Positions 52,969 through 63,994 are shown, numbered from the stretch's first letter. The stretch is DNA of 64,000 nucleotides from Maniola hyperantus (GCF_902806685.2 NC_048542.1:3270533-3334532); one strand, 5' to 3'. Made by a program: numbers and translations. Notes: generated from the sequence alone by a model not told the origin.

Positions 52969-55900
52969 CTATTTCTTCTTTAGAACCAATTGCTCTCCAA
53001 AACGTTTTTTTATTTCCTTCTTATCTAACTTTCCCATTGCATTTCTAGGCATTTCGTTGACTATCAACATAGTCTTCGGCAACTGGTACGGCGCTAACCT
53101 TTTCCCCGCTTCTTCCTTTAACTCCTTCAAGGTTAAACTACACTTCTCTTTAAGAACCACAACAGTGGCTATGATTTCTCCGTAACTGTCGTCGTCTATG
53201 CCTAGAACTGCCACGTCGGCTACGCTAGGATGTTCTAAGATGGCGGATTCAACTTGTAAGGCGCTGACTTTATATCCCCCAGTCTTTATGATATCTATGG
53301 AGGTGCGGCCGAGGATTTTGAATTTTCCATCGGCGAATGACGCGGTATCCCCCGTACGGAACCAAGCGTCTTCGGTGAAATCTGGCGAGTCGAGTGTAGG
53401 GACGCGGTTCCAGTATCTGTATGCCAAAATAAGTTTTTACAGTACGCGGCCGAAAGTAATGTACATCGACCTGAAGAAGGAGATAGCAGATTTGTACAGC
53501 GTTGTCCCTGTTGTTGAGACCGACAAAACGTCATATAGGTATGAGTGACAGAGACAACGCACTACAAAGCCGAAATGTCATTCTAAAGGCTGATGTACAT
53601 TATTTTCGGCCGTGTACTGTAAGTATCTTCAAGATTAAACCTATGGATGTCTATGAAACACAAGGAACAACAAACTTAATTCGCAATGATCCACCAAAAC
53701 AGGCAAAACAGACAGATCTGTACGGTACAATGTGCAGCAGGCGATATTCACCACCCGCCCTCCCACTATTAAACATGCACGAAAAGCAAGCAACCAAGCA
53801 ATTTGCCAAACTCGAGTTGTAGACTCCCTAATCGACAGTTGCAAAGTCACGTAAAACGTACGTTGTGTTTTAAAAGATTTGTGTGATGTTGTGTGGTGGT
53901 GCGTATTGCTTGCTCTCCCTGCATGTTTAGTAATGGGAGGGCGGGCGGTGCATATCGCATTCTGCACGTTGTGCCATACATATTTTTTTGTTTGGCGCAT
54001 TATAGCGAATTAAGCTTGTTTTATTATTATTCCGATACAAGTTAGGTTAGCCCTTGACTGCGATCTCACATGGTGGTAAATGATGCAATCTAAGATGGAA
54101 GTGGGCTAACTTGGAAGGGGTATGGCAGTTTAATTAAACCCATATTCCTGATCGGTTTATCTGCGGCATCGCACCGGCACGGTAAATCGCTTGGCGACAC
54201 GCCTTTACCGGTAGGGTGGTACAGTTCTTGCAATTCACGAAGGCGAGTGGCTCATGGTTGTGTTTAAGTCGTATCGGTATAAGGTTGGTACACTGAATGT
54301 GTGTGTTTGCGAGCGCTTGCTCGCGACTGATTGGGCCGACATGCACACACACTTACGCAATGCCCGCTGTAGTAACTCATGTATGAGTATTTAATTGTAG
54401 TGTGTAAAAATCGGCTCGACCATCTCACTGTCCACGTCTTCACTGCGCGGGAGTCCGAGCTCGACTGAGTCGACTGACTGCCTCGGACGAGTACGATTAC
54501 CCCTTCCACGCACACTGCGTGAGGTGCAGACCCGAGACGACAAGTGTCTTGGATGTAGTAGGTATATGTTTTGGTATGAATGTAAGTTTGTATGTATTAT
54601 TTGCATGTATGCTACACCCGCGTCTCCGACGTAACGCCTTCGTGAATTGCAAGAACCGTAACTAGCTACGGACAAGCTGGTTCAAGCAACTATTGAACTA
54701 GCTTACCTACTAAATACAGCAGGTCCTTTCAGGCACAATTCTCCTTCGAAGACGCCATCTTGGCTCAGTGTGTGTTTTGTTACGGAAGTTGTCCAACTAC
54801 CCTCATAGGATTCCTTTTTTGAGGTCAAACCGAGTTTGTCGAGCGATATCTGTGGACAACACACTAAAATCAAATAAAACCGTCAAATAATTTGATATTA
54901 ATATAATGTATTTACGTTACGTAATACGTACCACGACTATCGCGGTAGAACAGGGTCTTGGAATTATTAATTGGGACTTGGAATTATTAACTGGGACTTG
55001 GAATTATTAATTGGGACTTGGAACAGGGTCTTGGTAATTAAATGATGTGATTTTTAGGGTACCTCAAAAGGAACCCTTATAGGATCACTTCGTTGTCTGT
55101 CTGTCTATCTGTCTGATTGTCTGTGTGTCTGTCTGTCCGTCTTGCGTGTCTGTCGAGAAAACCTACAGGGTACTTCCCGTTGACCTAGAAATAGGCTTCC
55201 AGGTTGGTAGGTCTTGTAGCACAAGTAAAGAAAAAAATCCGAAAATCCGCTCTTTCTATTATGCAATCCAGAAAAGCGTCGTAAGATATCTTAAGTTAAT
55301 CTTAAGCCTCAATAGCTCAACAGTTAAGAAGCGGACTGAATTCTGAAAGGTAGCTGGTTCAAACCCTACCTGTTGCACTATTCCTACTCCTAGCACAAGC
55401 TTTTCGCTTAATTAGAGGGGAAACGGGAATATTAAATAAATAAAAAATATAATATTCTTTAAAAAAAATTATACACTACACACCTGTGTGTCAGGCGCAG
55501 GCGACTCCACAGTTAATGCCGGCTGCATCCCCTGGTCAGCAGGGATCAGCCTGGCCGCGACCCCTGGCAGCGGCAGCCCCACGTGGCCGAGGGTCCTGCC
55601 CTCCAGCGGTCGGTAGGGGTTGCTCAGCGCCATGCCACATTCTGACATGCCGTAACGCTCCAACAACCTCATTCCTGAGATCTGTAAAAGAAGAACATTT
55701 TGTCGTAGTCTTTTTATATTAATTAATCCGATACAAGTAATCCCTTAACTGCGACTTCAACTAATGGTAACTGGTGATGTAGTCTAAGATGGAATAGAAT
55801 GGAATATATTTTATTCAAGTAGACTTATTACAAGTGCTTTTGAATCGTTGACTAGTTTAATTTACCACTGGTTGGGAATGCCGTTCCTACCGAGAAGAAC

Positions 55901-58900
55901 CAGCAAGAAACTCAGCGGTTGCTCTTTTGCAGTGATCAATTTACATTATTATAACATACTGTACAAGCAATTGCAGCCCCGTGCATTGCTGGAGCGAGTC
56001 AAATCCAAGCTTTCTTATCATTTACATAGTCTTCCACTGTATAATATACTTTTTTCAAGAGCATACTTTTAATAGCTGAAGCGGCCTTTTTTGGGAAGGC
56101 GTATGGCAGTTTTAGAGCACAGTAAATTCGCAGTGACCGAGTGGCGGTATCACTGCGAACACGGCGGCGGTGGCTCGTAGCTCGTCTCGTCTCAGGTTGA
56201 TACAGTATCAGATACGTTACATGCTACAAGGCTAGGTGAGTACCCTGCGGTTGAGACAGACAAAACGTCATATAAGTATGAGTGACAGAGAGCAGAACAG
56301 AGCGTTCTACAAATCCGAAATCTTTTTCTAATGCAATATTTCCTGTTGGTAACGACACGAATTACTTACCTCCTCCCACTTCTTAAACAGCGTCTCAGGC
56401 AGGGCGGCAGACCCGGCGCACATTAGCCGCATCTTGGTCGACAGCGTAGCGCGGACGTAGTCGCGCGTCTTTTTGTCGGCGAACATTTTGTCGTAGTCGG
56501 AAGCTAAGCGCGCATACATCGCGGGAACGCCGTGGAACACTGACACGCGGGTTTCTTCGCGGTCGCCCGTGCCCAGCAGACGCGCCCACACTGTGTGAGA
56601 GGCGAATGATGGGAGCATTCGTATTCTATAACAAAAAACCAGTCGAGTTGTATTCGCACACGAAGGGTTCCGTACCATTCTACAAGATATAACACTAATG
56701 TGTAACTGCAAGTAAATGACGGACAGCACCATCTATGTTATTTGTATGTTATTAATGCTCAAAAAAATGAAATCAAGTTATGTTGGTTTCATTTCAACAA
56801 TACTTTTAATACCTAGCTCCTGCAGCTAGTGATGCATTGAGGGAGTTCAGCTGCCCGTGTATATGATGCAAGGGCAGAGTGTGCAGCACCACGTCCTGCG
56901 CTGAGTACTGCCAAGCTGTGTGTAGTGATGATATCTGTGTAGCCAGCATATTGTGTGTCCATACCACGCCTTTGGGCTTGCTCGTTGTACCTGTAAGAGT
57001 TAACCTCAATTAATGATTTCTACATTATAATATGTGGTTTTGTCAAGCGCCGTTAACCAGTTCAAAATTAGATTATTAGATTTTTTTTTTCATTTATAGA
57101 CTAGCGCTTGGCTGCCATCAGATTTGGGTGGCAAGTGATGGTACAGCTTAAGATGGAGCGCGCTTCCCTAGAAGATGCCTATTCACTCTTGTCTTGAACC
57201 CATATTATAATTGGAGGGGAAAATTTTTTAAATTTTTTAAATTTTTCATATACACTTACCACTAGTATAAATCAGCATAGCCTCTGTACCACCGTACCAC
57301 ATATTTGACGGGCCAACATCACTTATGAAATCATCCTGTACATTTCCCAGATCAACTTTACCCTGTTCATCTTTCCCCAGATCTGTACCCTGGTCTGCTT
57401 TACCCTGTTCATCTTTCCCTAGATCTATGTTACCCTGATCTTTCCCCTGTTCTTCTTTGTCATCCTTAGGCCTGTATACAACTAGTAAGGGTTTGGAGAG
57501 CTCTTGTGAGACTGGTCGGAGTACTTTCTCAAAATCTTGCAAGCAAATAATTAGAATGGACCCGCTGTCTGTTATGTAGTATTTTAGCATCTCGGCCGGG
57601 TGGAGAGGTGTTAGTGGGACAGCTGAAAGTAAAAAAAATATTTAATTTAATTTAATTTAATTTGTACCAAAAACAATTTTATTAAAGAGAAAAAGAGAGT
57701 AAACATGGACAGGGAAGCACTTCTCTCTATGAGAGATTTCTACCAGTGACCCTTGGGAGTGAGCGAGGTAGTAGATAGAGGGAGTAGAATAGGTACAAAA
57801 AAAAGATTAAAAGTTATTCATGAAAAGGACAGAAGAAGATGAATATTACATTGAAAGCTCAAACTAAAGCTTAAGATTGAAATCTCATTGGTCAAAGAAC
57901 AAATAAGTTTGTTGAAAATCCCATGTAGATTAATTTATAAAGAACATATTATTTATAGTTACTAAAATAGGTTAAGGTTACTAAAATAATAATAAACAAT
58001 GGCACCGATTCCGTTGTCTTTCTCTAAACTAAATCTAGAGTATCTACATCCTTTTCTTTTTAACAATGCTAAAAGGGGACAGAACATGATCTTTACATTT
58101 GAAGACTCTAAATTTTAGTGCACGCTACAAATTTAAACAGTAGGCTCGCGACTGTGCGCTAAAATCACGGGTTTTACCATCTAAAAATTCAATTTAAAAC
58201 TGTCAAACTGTGTCTGTCCTTTTCATATTACATTAGTAAGAAGAGGATGCGAATACTCTAAAATTAGGTTGTGCTCAGAATCAGTACCATTGCAGACCTT
58301 TCTTGTCTAGTCAAATAAAGATATTATTATTCTTCTTCTTATCTTGATTGGTGGCTTTTTAGTGCCAGACCAGCACAATGCACTTCACCAGTGTCAAGTA
58401 TTATTATTATAAGGATTTCACAGACAACACTAAATATAACAATAAATCGCTAGTATATGACAGAATCAACACATTAATAAAATTGATTTACCTATATTCC
58501 CAGTCATCCATATAGCCCACTGTACAACAATGTGAGATGCATCATTGCTACACATGTATGAAATAGTGTATTCAGTTTCACCCTCTGAAAACAATTAAAA
58601 TATTTCACTCAAAGCTTTAGGCATCTAGCACACTAGCATGGTAGTCCAAGTCCAAGACTATTGAATACATTAAACCTGATGTTCTATGAAACTATAACAA
58701 ATAGAATTTTTGAAATTTAATTTTCATTTTTCTTAATATGATATAAAATTTCTATCAAATTCCCCTATGTGGAAAATCACAAGTTTCCAGGAGAAACTAG
58801 TAGGTAAATTTAAACTTTTTGATATAATTTGAATTACTTTTAGGTTAAAATCATAATAGCTAAAAACATTATCTCATGAACTAACACACACAATAAACCA

Positions 58901-59896
58901 AGGTGCATGTGACCATTTAAAATTGAATGAAATGGCAACAAAAATGAAAATTCTAAATAATCACATAGCAGATTTTCTATGTGCAGTGACAATATTATGA
59001 CAAGTTAAAACAAACACACAAACAAACCAACAAGAAAGCGAATTAGCAAAAATTTTGAACTTTAAGTTAAAATAATTGATATTTTACCAAGTTGAGCAGC
59101 GATATCTTGACTGAGGGCAGTTGCTGCTTGGTACAGTGCAGCGTAAGTGTAGGTGCCAAAGTCGTCCTGCAGAGCCACCCTTGAAGGGAACAGTAAGGCT
59201 CTTCTGAATACAGGTACTGCACCACCTTTTAAATAATGATAAAATATTTAGTATGCGAAAAAATTAATAGCTCGATAGTCAAAGAAAAGAGTGATTAAAG
59301 AATAGCAATCCACAAAAATGCTTAATGTTGGCTGAACGAGTTGAGAAGCTGAAGTGGCTTCTTCGCTCTGGGCTGGTTTCCCCACTTAAACATTTCCGTC
59401 TGTTATGTGTTTGCTGCGTTAGCTGAAGTGGCTATGGGCACAGCACATAGTTCAAAAAACCGTTAGAAAAAGTTTAAACCAAGCAGGCCATAAAAATAAA
59501 AAAGTAAAAAGGGCAAAGTTAATTTCAAGGTATCATAAGATTGACATCATAATTAATACTTTTTACCTATTTTTTAAATTGCTACATGGACGCACTATAC
59601 GATAATCACATGAAAAGATAAGGTTTAATTGGAATGCGCTTTTTAGACTATGTCTATTCACTCTTGCTTTGAACTTTGAAGACTTAATTTTTTTATTTAG
59701 CCTAGAACTCTACTAACTTGGAAATATTTAAAATATCATACTCACCAGCTTTAACATCTCGGTTGAACGAATTCAAGAGCTCTGCACTGGCCTCCTCTTT
59801 AACAGCTGCAGTAGAAAGAGTTCTATAAGCTGTAAAACCAAAAGGTTTTCGAAAAAGCCGGTTAATTATGCGCAAAGAACGAATTGGAATTTCCAT
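52969..59896 (-). CDS. ACSF3: Malonyl-CoA synthetase ACSF3, mitochondrial, nine exons
   Basis: ATP-dependent ligation of malonate (and methylmalonate) to CoA in the mitochondrial matrix, feeding mitochondrial fatty-acid synthesis. Exons: 59896-59746, 59225-59088, 58584-58492, 57622-57260, 56990-56813, 56625-56370, 55681-55484, 54849-54707, 53416-52969 (stop 52971-52969); 1,968 nt, 655 residues; human ACSF3 is 576. The Arg-rich N-terminus (SLRIINRLFRKPFGFTAYRT) fits a mitochondrial presequence. ANL-enzyme motifs: P-loop-like YTSGTTSKPKG (246 on), LPLHHIHGQLN, VSVFHGVPAMYARLA, MCAGSAALP, LLERYGMSECGMAL, WFRTGDTASF, GRTSIDIIKTGGYKVSALQVE, and MPRNAMGKLDKKEIKK with the catalytic C-terminal lysine. 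Oddities: a ~45-residue charged repeat insert (about 180-225, GKDEQGK repeated) before the P-loop, and Ser where the usual Gly stands in TSGTTG. Head-to-head with MED25. Confidence 0.95.
53438..53621. mobile_element. Hairpin MITE (TACAGTACGCGGCC family), copy 5, beside an ACSF3 acceptor
   Basis: TACAGTACGCGGCCGAAAGT at the left, TTTTCGGCCGTGTACTGTA at the right. Its left edge is only ~21 bp from the splice acceptor of the last ACSF3 exon (53416), so the branch point probably lies within the element. Confidence 0.9.
54028..54222 (-). repeat. SINE family S1, reverse, truncated
   Basis: CAAGTTAGGTTAGCCCTTGA, GTGGGCTAACTTGGAAGGGG, GGTAAATCGCTTGGCGACAC, ending at TTTACCGGTAGGGTGGTAC. In the last ACSF3 intron. 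Confidence 0.75.
54228..54661. mobile_element. Inverted-repeat element, GTTCTTGCAATTCACGAAGG ends
   Basis: GTTCTTGCAATTCACGAAGG at about 54233 and, inverted, CCTTCGTGAATTGCAAGAAC at about 54637-54656. About 430 bp; the internal sequence shows no transposase. Its left end abuts the SINE before it. In the last ACSF3 intron. Confidence 0.75.
54948..55038. repeat. ~23-bp tandem repeat
   Basis: Three to four units of GGGACTTGGAATTATTAATT, bracketed by AGGGTCTTGG on both sides. In an ACSF3 intron. Confidence 0.85.
55057..55245 (+). repeat. Family-A repeat, 5' part
   Basis: AGGGTACCTCAAAAGGAACC, an expanded (CTGT)n run, GGGTACTTCCCGTTGACCTA, GTCTTGTAGCACAAGTAAAG. The 3' part is missing. Confidence 0.8.
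55305..55460 (+). repeat. tRNA-derived SINE (family S2)
   Basis: GCCTCAATAGCTCAACAGTT (A box), CTGGTTCAAACCCTACCTGT (B box), TCCTAGCACAAGCTTTTCGC, A-rich end. It ends ~20 bp from the donor of the ACSF3 exon 55484-55681. Confidence 0.8.
55725..56065. repeat. SINE S1 remnant followed by a LINE-like fragment
   Basis: 55725-55790 is a reverse S1 end; 55795-56000 carries GAATGGAATATATTTTATTC, CCACTGGTTGGGAATGCCGT, TACCGAGAAGAACCAGCAAG and AACTCAGCGGTTGCTCTTTT, a frequent lepidopteran LINE-derived sequence also hinted at 61608-61690 and 45376-45430. In an ACSF3 intron. Confidence 0.6.
57085..57225 (-). repeat. Non-LTR retrotransposon ORF2 end, reverse
   Basis: TAGACTAGCGCTTGGCTGCC, GAAGATGCCTATTCACTCTT, ACCCATATTATAATTGGAGG; minus-strand sense of the element at 62120-62345. 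It ends ~35 bp from the donor of ACSF3 exon 57260-57622. Confidence 0.7.
57998..58289 (+). repeat. Dispersed repeat, copy 2 of the pair with 1964-2243
   Basis: Shares AATGGCACCGATTCCGTTGT, GTGCACGCTACAAATTTAAA, CAGTAGGCTCGCGACTGTGC and the end GTGCTCAGAATCAGTACCA. In ACSF3 intron 3. Confidence 0.8.
59330..59480 (+). repeat. LINE ORF fragment interrupted by a short insertion
   Basis: GAACGAGTTGAGAAGCTGAA matches the LINE fragment at 32967-32990; then CTTCGCTCTGGGCTGGTTTC to GTCTGTTATGTGTTTGC (also found reversed at 28975-29030) interrupts, after which GAAGTGGCTATGGGCACAGC continues the LINE sequence. In ACSF3 intron 1. Confidence 0.6.
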
Positions 59897-60476
59897 CTTA
59901 GATATTGTCTTCTGGTTGAGATATTTTTCAGCGTGATAAAGCTGACAAATGTAGCACCTTAATGAGATAAGTAAACCCAGAACATTACGTTACTAGGTTG
60001 TATGATAAATAAAAGTTTTGGAGATAAGAATTATTATGAAAATTGAGAAAAGGATAGAGGTTATTTTGCATAGTGAATGACACAATGACAGTTTAGAGTT
60101 AGTTCAGAAAGTCATAATCGTCATTTTTATAATAATATTATGTTTTCCTATTCCTGTATTGAGTTGTTTTTCAAAGTAGCCAATATAAATAAATAATAAA
60201 TATTTAAACTAAAAAAAAATATTAAGGCTTTTTCGCCTTAAAGAGTTGTCCCTGTCCAAAGTCCTTGTTATCCACAGGTATTAGTTCCGAGTTGTCATCA
60301 ATATGTGTATTATCTATGCTAGTCATTGTCAAATGTCAACACCGATAAAAAAAAGATGTGTCAAAATCAACGTCAACAAAGGTCGTGTTGCGAGTTGTTG
60401 TGTGGTTATTATTTCTAAAAATATTTATTTTTAAGTGAAAATGTCTTATTTTATTACTAATCAATAAACTCGAAAA
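59897..60476. promoter_or_regulatory. Bidirectional promoter region, ACSF3 / MED25
   Basis: Only 580 bp separate the two start codons on opposite strands, with no sizeable repeat inside, in contrast to the rest of the window. No clear TATA box seen on either side near plausible start sites. A shared promoter is inference from arrangement; the strand asymmetry includes the small ORF at 60222-60326. Confidence 0.6.
60222..60326 (-). CDS. Possible 34-residue ORF upstream of ACSF3
   Basis: ATG at 60326, TAA at 60224-60222 on the minus strand. The product begins MTSIDNTHIDDNSEL and ends FGQGQLFKAKKP; no known family recognised. It lies 326 bp before the ACSF3 ATG on the same strand. If ACSF3 transcription starts above 60330 it would be a uORF; otherwise it could be a separate short gene or chance. 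The run is short enough to arise by chance, so confidence is low. Confidence 0.3.
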   Translation of the reverse strand: MTSIDNTHIDDNSELIPVDNKDFGQGQLFKAKKP

Positions 60477-63400
60477 ATGGTTGTTAATGCGCCGGACTCT
60501 CCCACTCAAGCTGAAGTTATTTTTGTGATAGAAGCAACCTCTGCCAATAGCGCCTATATAAGTGAACTAAAAACCAATTATATTGTACCTACACTCGAGT
60601 AAGTAGCTTTGTATATTTTACACGCAGTTTATCTGTTATTTCCTTAAATGTAGTCCAACATGTGCTACTTTTTGAGTTAAAAAAACAAGTTCTAACAAAC
60701 ACGACATTTTACTGTAGGAACCGCTGAACCACACAAACCTCCGACTGGACCACAAATAAGAGCATTTATATTATTATACTACCGGCAAACCCGTGTCACC
60801 AAGCGATTTAGCATTTCGGGAGAATGCAAAGGGGCATGGGCTTATTAAAAACTGCCATACACCTTCCAAGTTAGCTCACTTCCATCTTAGACTGCATCAC
60901 ATACCACCAAGGGCTTATTTGTATAGGGAAAAACTTATTATTTTGGTGTACATTCAAATTAGAAATATTCTACTGTTTAAGATTTAATTTACTATGTACA
61001 GATACATTACATTACATTACAGATATTTTCATGGAGGAGCCTTAGAAGAGGGAGTGGGCAGTGGATCAGTGTATGGCATAGTAGCATATCAAGCGGCCGA
61101 CTGCCACCCCGGCCTGCCAGTCGCTACATTTGGGCCCTTCACATGCCCACAGACTGTTGTTGACACTGTTGATAAAATACAGTATGTATCATTGCTATTT
61201 TCATGTTTCTGTTGTTATACTGTATCATTTTTAGGGTTGTACCTTGAAAGGAAAAAGGAACCCTTATAACATCACTTTGTTGTCTGTCTGTCTCTCGTGT
61301 CTGTCAAGAAATCAGGGTACTTCCCGTTGACCTAGAATCATGAAATTTGTCAGGTATATAGGTAGGTCTTTATATCACAAATAAAGGAAAAATTCTAAAA
61401 CTGAATTTGTGGTTACATAATAAAAAAAAAATGTATTCATGAACAAATAATTAGTATTTTCAACTTTTAAAGTAATATTACTATACCAAGTGAGGTATTA
61501 TATGAGCTTTACCTGTAGATTCTATAATAGATTTTTTATTTATTTTTACGCATAATAGTTTTTGATTTATCGTGCAAAATGTCGATTAAATATAACTTTT
61601 CTTTTTTGTTAAAGAGCAATCGCCGAGTTTCTTACTGATTCTTCTCAGTAATAAGGGCAGTTTAAGCCAGTGGTAGATGCATTTATCAGTTAGTTAGTTT
61701 AGTAACAAATAATATGTACAGAAAATTATTGAGTGAATTAAATTGATGAATGAATGAATAAGCATTCATTCATTGATCAATTTTTTGTGCACCACACAAA
61801 AAGTACAGGCAACAAAACACAAACAAAAATAATGGTGACCTTATCAACAGTAACAGCATATTATAAGTTAAGAATTGCAATATGCAAAGATTGAAGAAGA
61901 AGGCAACTAAAGCAGATCTCTCTATCATTAAATAAATCGTTTGCAACTTTTAATACATTAGAGAAGAACTGAAATAAAGATGTTAAATATATATATATAA
62001 GAGGAGTTGAGACGTTAGTCCTTACCTTAGGGTTGTTATTCTTCTATATTATATAAACTAAGAAAATGTATTAAAACAAAGAGAAATAGTCTTCTCTTTA
62101 AATAGTTTTAATACATTATCTCAAAGGATCCCACGGATACGTACGAAGCGATTTGCCTCCTCATTTCTGATTCGAACCGATTTGGAATGCCCTTCCAGCA
62201 TCAGTTTTCCCCTCCAATTATAATATGGGTACCTTCAAGACAAGAGTGAACAGGCATCTTCTAGGCAAGCGCGCTCCATCTTAGGCTGCATCATCACTTG
62301 CCACACAGGTCCACAGCTGGACAGCCAAGCGCTAGTCTATAAATCCATACTTCCATACTAATATTATAAATGCGAATATGTGTCTGACTGTCTGTCTGTC
62401 TGCTAGCTTTTCACGGCCCAACCGTTCAGCCGATTTTGATGAAACTTAGTACAGAGTTAGCTTATATCCCGGGGAAGGACATAGGCTACTTTTTATCCCG
62501 GAAAACTCAATTGTTCCCACGGGATTTCAAAAACCTAAATCCACGAGGACGAAGTCGCGGGCATCTTTGGGGTTGTTGATGGTGGTGTAGGAAGACCAAG
62601 ATGTTCCCCAATAATCAGAAGACAGGCTCCAACACTCAATCGGTTTAATTGGCACTATTAAAACAATTACAGTCTCGCGAAGTAACGTACTTAATAATTT
62701 AAAATTACGTGCATATGCTTTCGCGCGCTAGACAGACGTGGACACACAGGGACGGTGTTGGAAGCCACTAGGCGGGCACCTCGGCCGCAGCGCGCCGCGG
62801 CTCGGGGCTGCGGCGCGGTGCGGGCGGGGGCAGGCGCAAGTCGCCTGACCGGTTCCCCGATCAGCTGGCACCGCTGTGGCAGCGCAGTGTGTGCGTTGCG
62901 TCAATAGACGATATGCACACAGATGCCGCGCGGTAAAACTAATATTAGGTATCTTAATTTATCTAATTAAATATGTTGATTTTTGATTTTTATATGTGTA
63001 ATGTAGCCCACACATCATCTAGTAAAAAAAAAAAAAACAAGGATGTCTCCTCCAATGATGGCAACCATTCACGAAACATTGAAATATCCTTAATGGCACC
63101 CTTGAGTCATCATAATCAGCATATCTTATTCCCTACAGGTTCATAGGCGGGCATGCGGAGAACCGAGCTTGTATAACGGAAGCATTGACAGCTGCGTTGG
63201 CTTGCCTGGAGGAGCTGGGCAGATCAGACATACCTTTACATGTGATATTGCTATGTTGTTCACCTCCGTACTCTGCTTATGCTGGAGGATTGGTGCCTCC
63301 AGGTGTTGTGACTTGTAAAAAATATATTGTTTGTTGTGAAAATAGTATTTCAATATCACTTAAATTGGGTATTTTAATCCAATTTTCAAAAATAATAAAA

Positions 63401-63994
63401 ATAATGACGTTTACTGAAAAAACTAATTAAATTGATCAAATAACAAAAAAGTTATAAGCATTTAAATATTTTTGATTAGACAGAGATAGCGATAAGTATA
63501 GTATTTTGACGTCACACCTTACTAATGCCATAGTACCTTCGTGCGGTTTCATACAAATTTTCGTTTTGCGAGATAGGCATAGAAGACCCCCCCCCACTCC
63601 AAAGACCCCCCCCCCACTCCAAAATTAAAATGCCTGTAACTTTGTAAATCTTTGTTGGATTTTTTTTTTTCAGCGTCATTATTTTTATCCTAGTTTATAA
63701 TAAAGTAATAATATTTATCAAATTCAAAACTAGGAAAATACCCAATTGGGTTGGTATATCGTCAAATAGAAACTTCAAATGAATCGTGGTATGTACCTGT
63801 TATCAATACATTAAAATATATCATCTTGTTTTTCCACAGGAGCTCCGTCTACAGTAGAACAAGCGGCACGATTAATGGGTGAACGAGGTGCGCAGCTGTC
63901 AGTTGCTGCAGCCAAAAAGTTACCAGCCCTGTTAGCGTTATATGAGCATGCAGGAGGTGAATTACATTCGGCACAACAGAGAAACTATGCTAAG
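60477..63994 (+). CDS. MED25: Mediator subunit 25 (MED25), N-terminal exons
   Basis: Mediator bridges transcription activators and RNA polymerase II in the nucleus; the MED25 N-terminus is a von Willebrand A domain that docks it on Mediator. Exons: 60477-60598, 61023-61181, 63139-63302, 63840-63994; phases agree and 200 residues are covered. Landmarks in family order: AEVIFVIEATSANSAYISEL, EYFHGGALEE, GIVAYQAADCHPG, FIGGHAENRACITEAL, LHVILLCCSPPYSAYAG, RGAQLSVAAAKKLPALLALY, ELHSAQQRNYAK. These align along human MED25 (VVFVIEGTANLGPYFEGL, FMGGGGESCSLIAEGL, VCLLICNSPPY, KLPALRLLFEKA). The last six bases of the window (GTTAGC) look like the next donor, so the gene continues beyond it. Intron 2 (61182-63138) is full of repeats. 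Confidence 0.93.
60781..60925 (+). repeat. SINE family S1 fragment
   Basis: ACCGGCAAACCCGTGTCACC, AGCGATTTAGCATTTCGGGA, CCAAGTTAGCTCACTTCCAT, truncated on both ends. In MED25 intron 1. Confidence 0.65.
61231..61610 (+). repeat. Family-A interspersed repeat, 3' end replaced
   Basis: AGGGTTGTACCTTGAAAGGA, GTACTTCCCGTTGACCTAGA, AATAATTAGTATTTTCAACT, ending in ATCGTGCAAAATGTCGATTA without the CTTGGCCGG end. In MED25 intron 2. Confidence 0.8.
62120..62345 (+). mobile_element. Non-LTR retrotransposon ORF2, last ~40 codons
   Basis: Reads WNALPASVFPSNYNMGTFKT then RVNRHLLGKRAPS and a stop, the classic C-terminus of CR1/Jockey-like reverse transcriptase proteins, followed by a 3' UTR shared with 30285-30500 and 57085-57225. 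Upstream frame is broken. Dead fragment in MED25 intron 2. Confidence 0.8.
62345..62565 (-). repeat. RTE-like retrotransposon tail
   Basis: ATACTAATATTATAAATGCG, GCTAGCTTTTCACGGCCCAA, GGGGAAGGACATAGGCTACT, CCACGAGGACGAAGTCGCGG. Reverse orientation of the family seen at 42725-42910. Confidence 0.8.
62740..62930. other. GC-rich block in MED25 intron 2
   Basis: About 190 bp of markedly GC-rich sequence (CGCAGCGCGCCGCGGCTCGG region) in an AT-rich intron, with no frame that I recognise. It could be a piece of a mobile element; compare the GC-rich GTGCGCGCG-type blocks elsewhere. Function unknown. Confidence 0.35.
63580..63625. repeat. Duplicated poly-C motif
   Basis: AGACCCCCCCCCCACTCCAA occurs twice in direct succession in MED25 intron 3, each copy with a C10 run. 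Confidence 0.85.
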
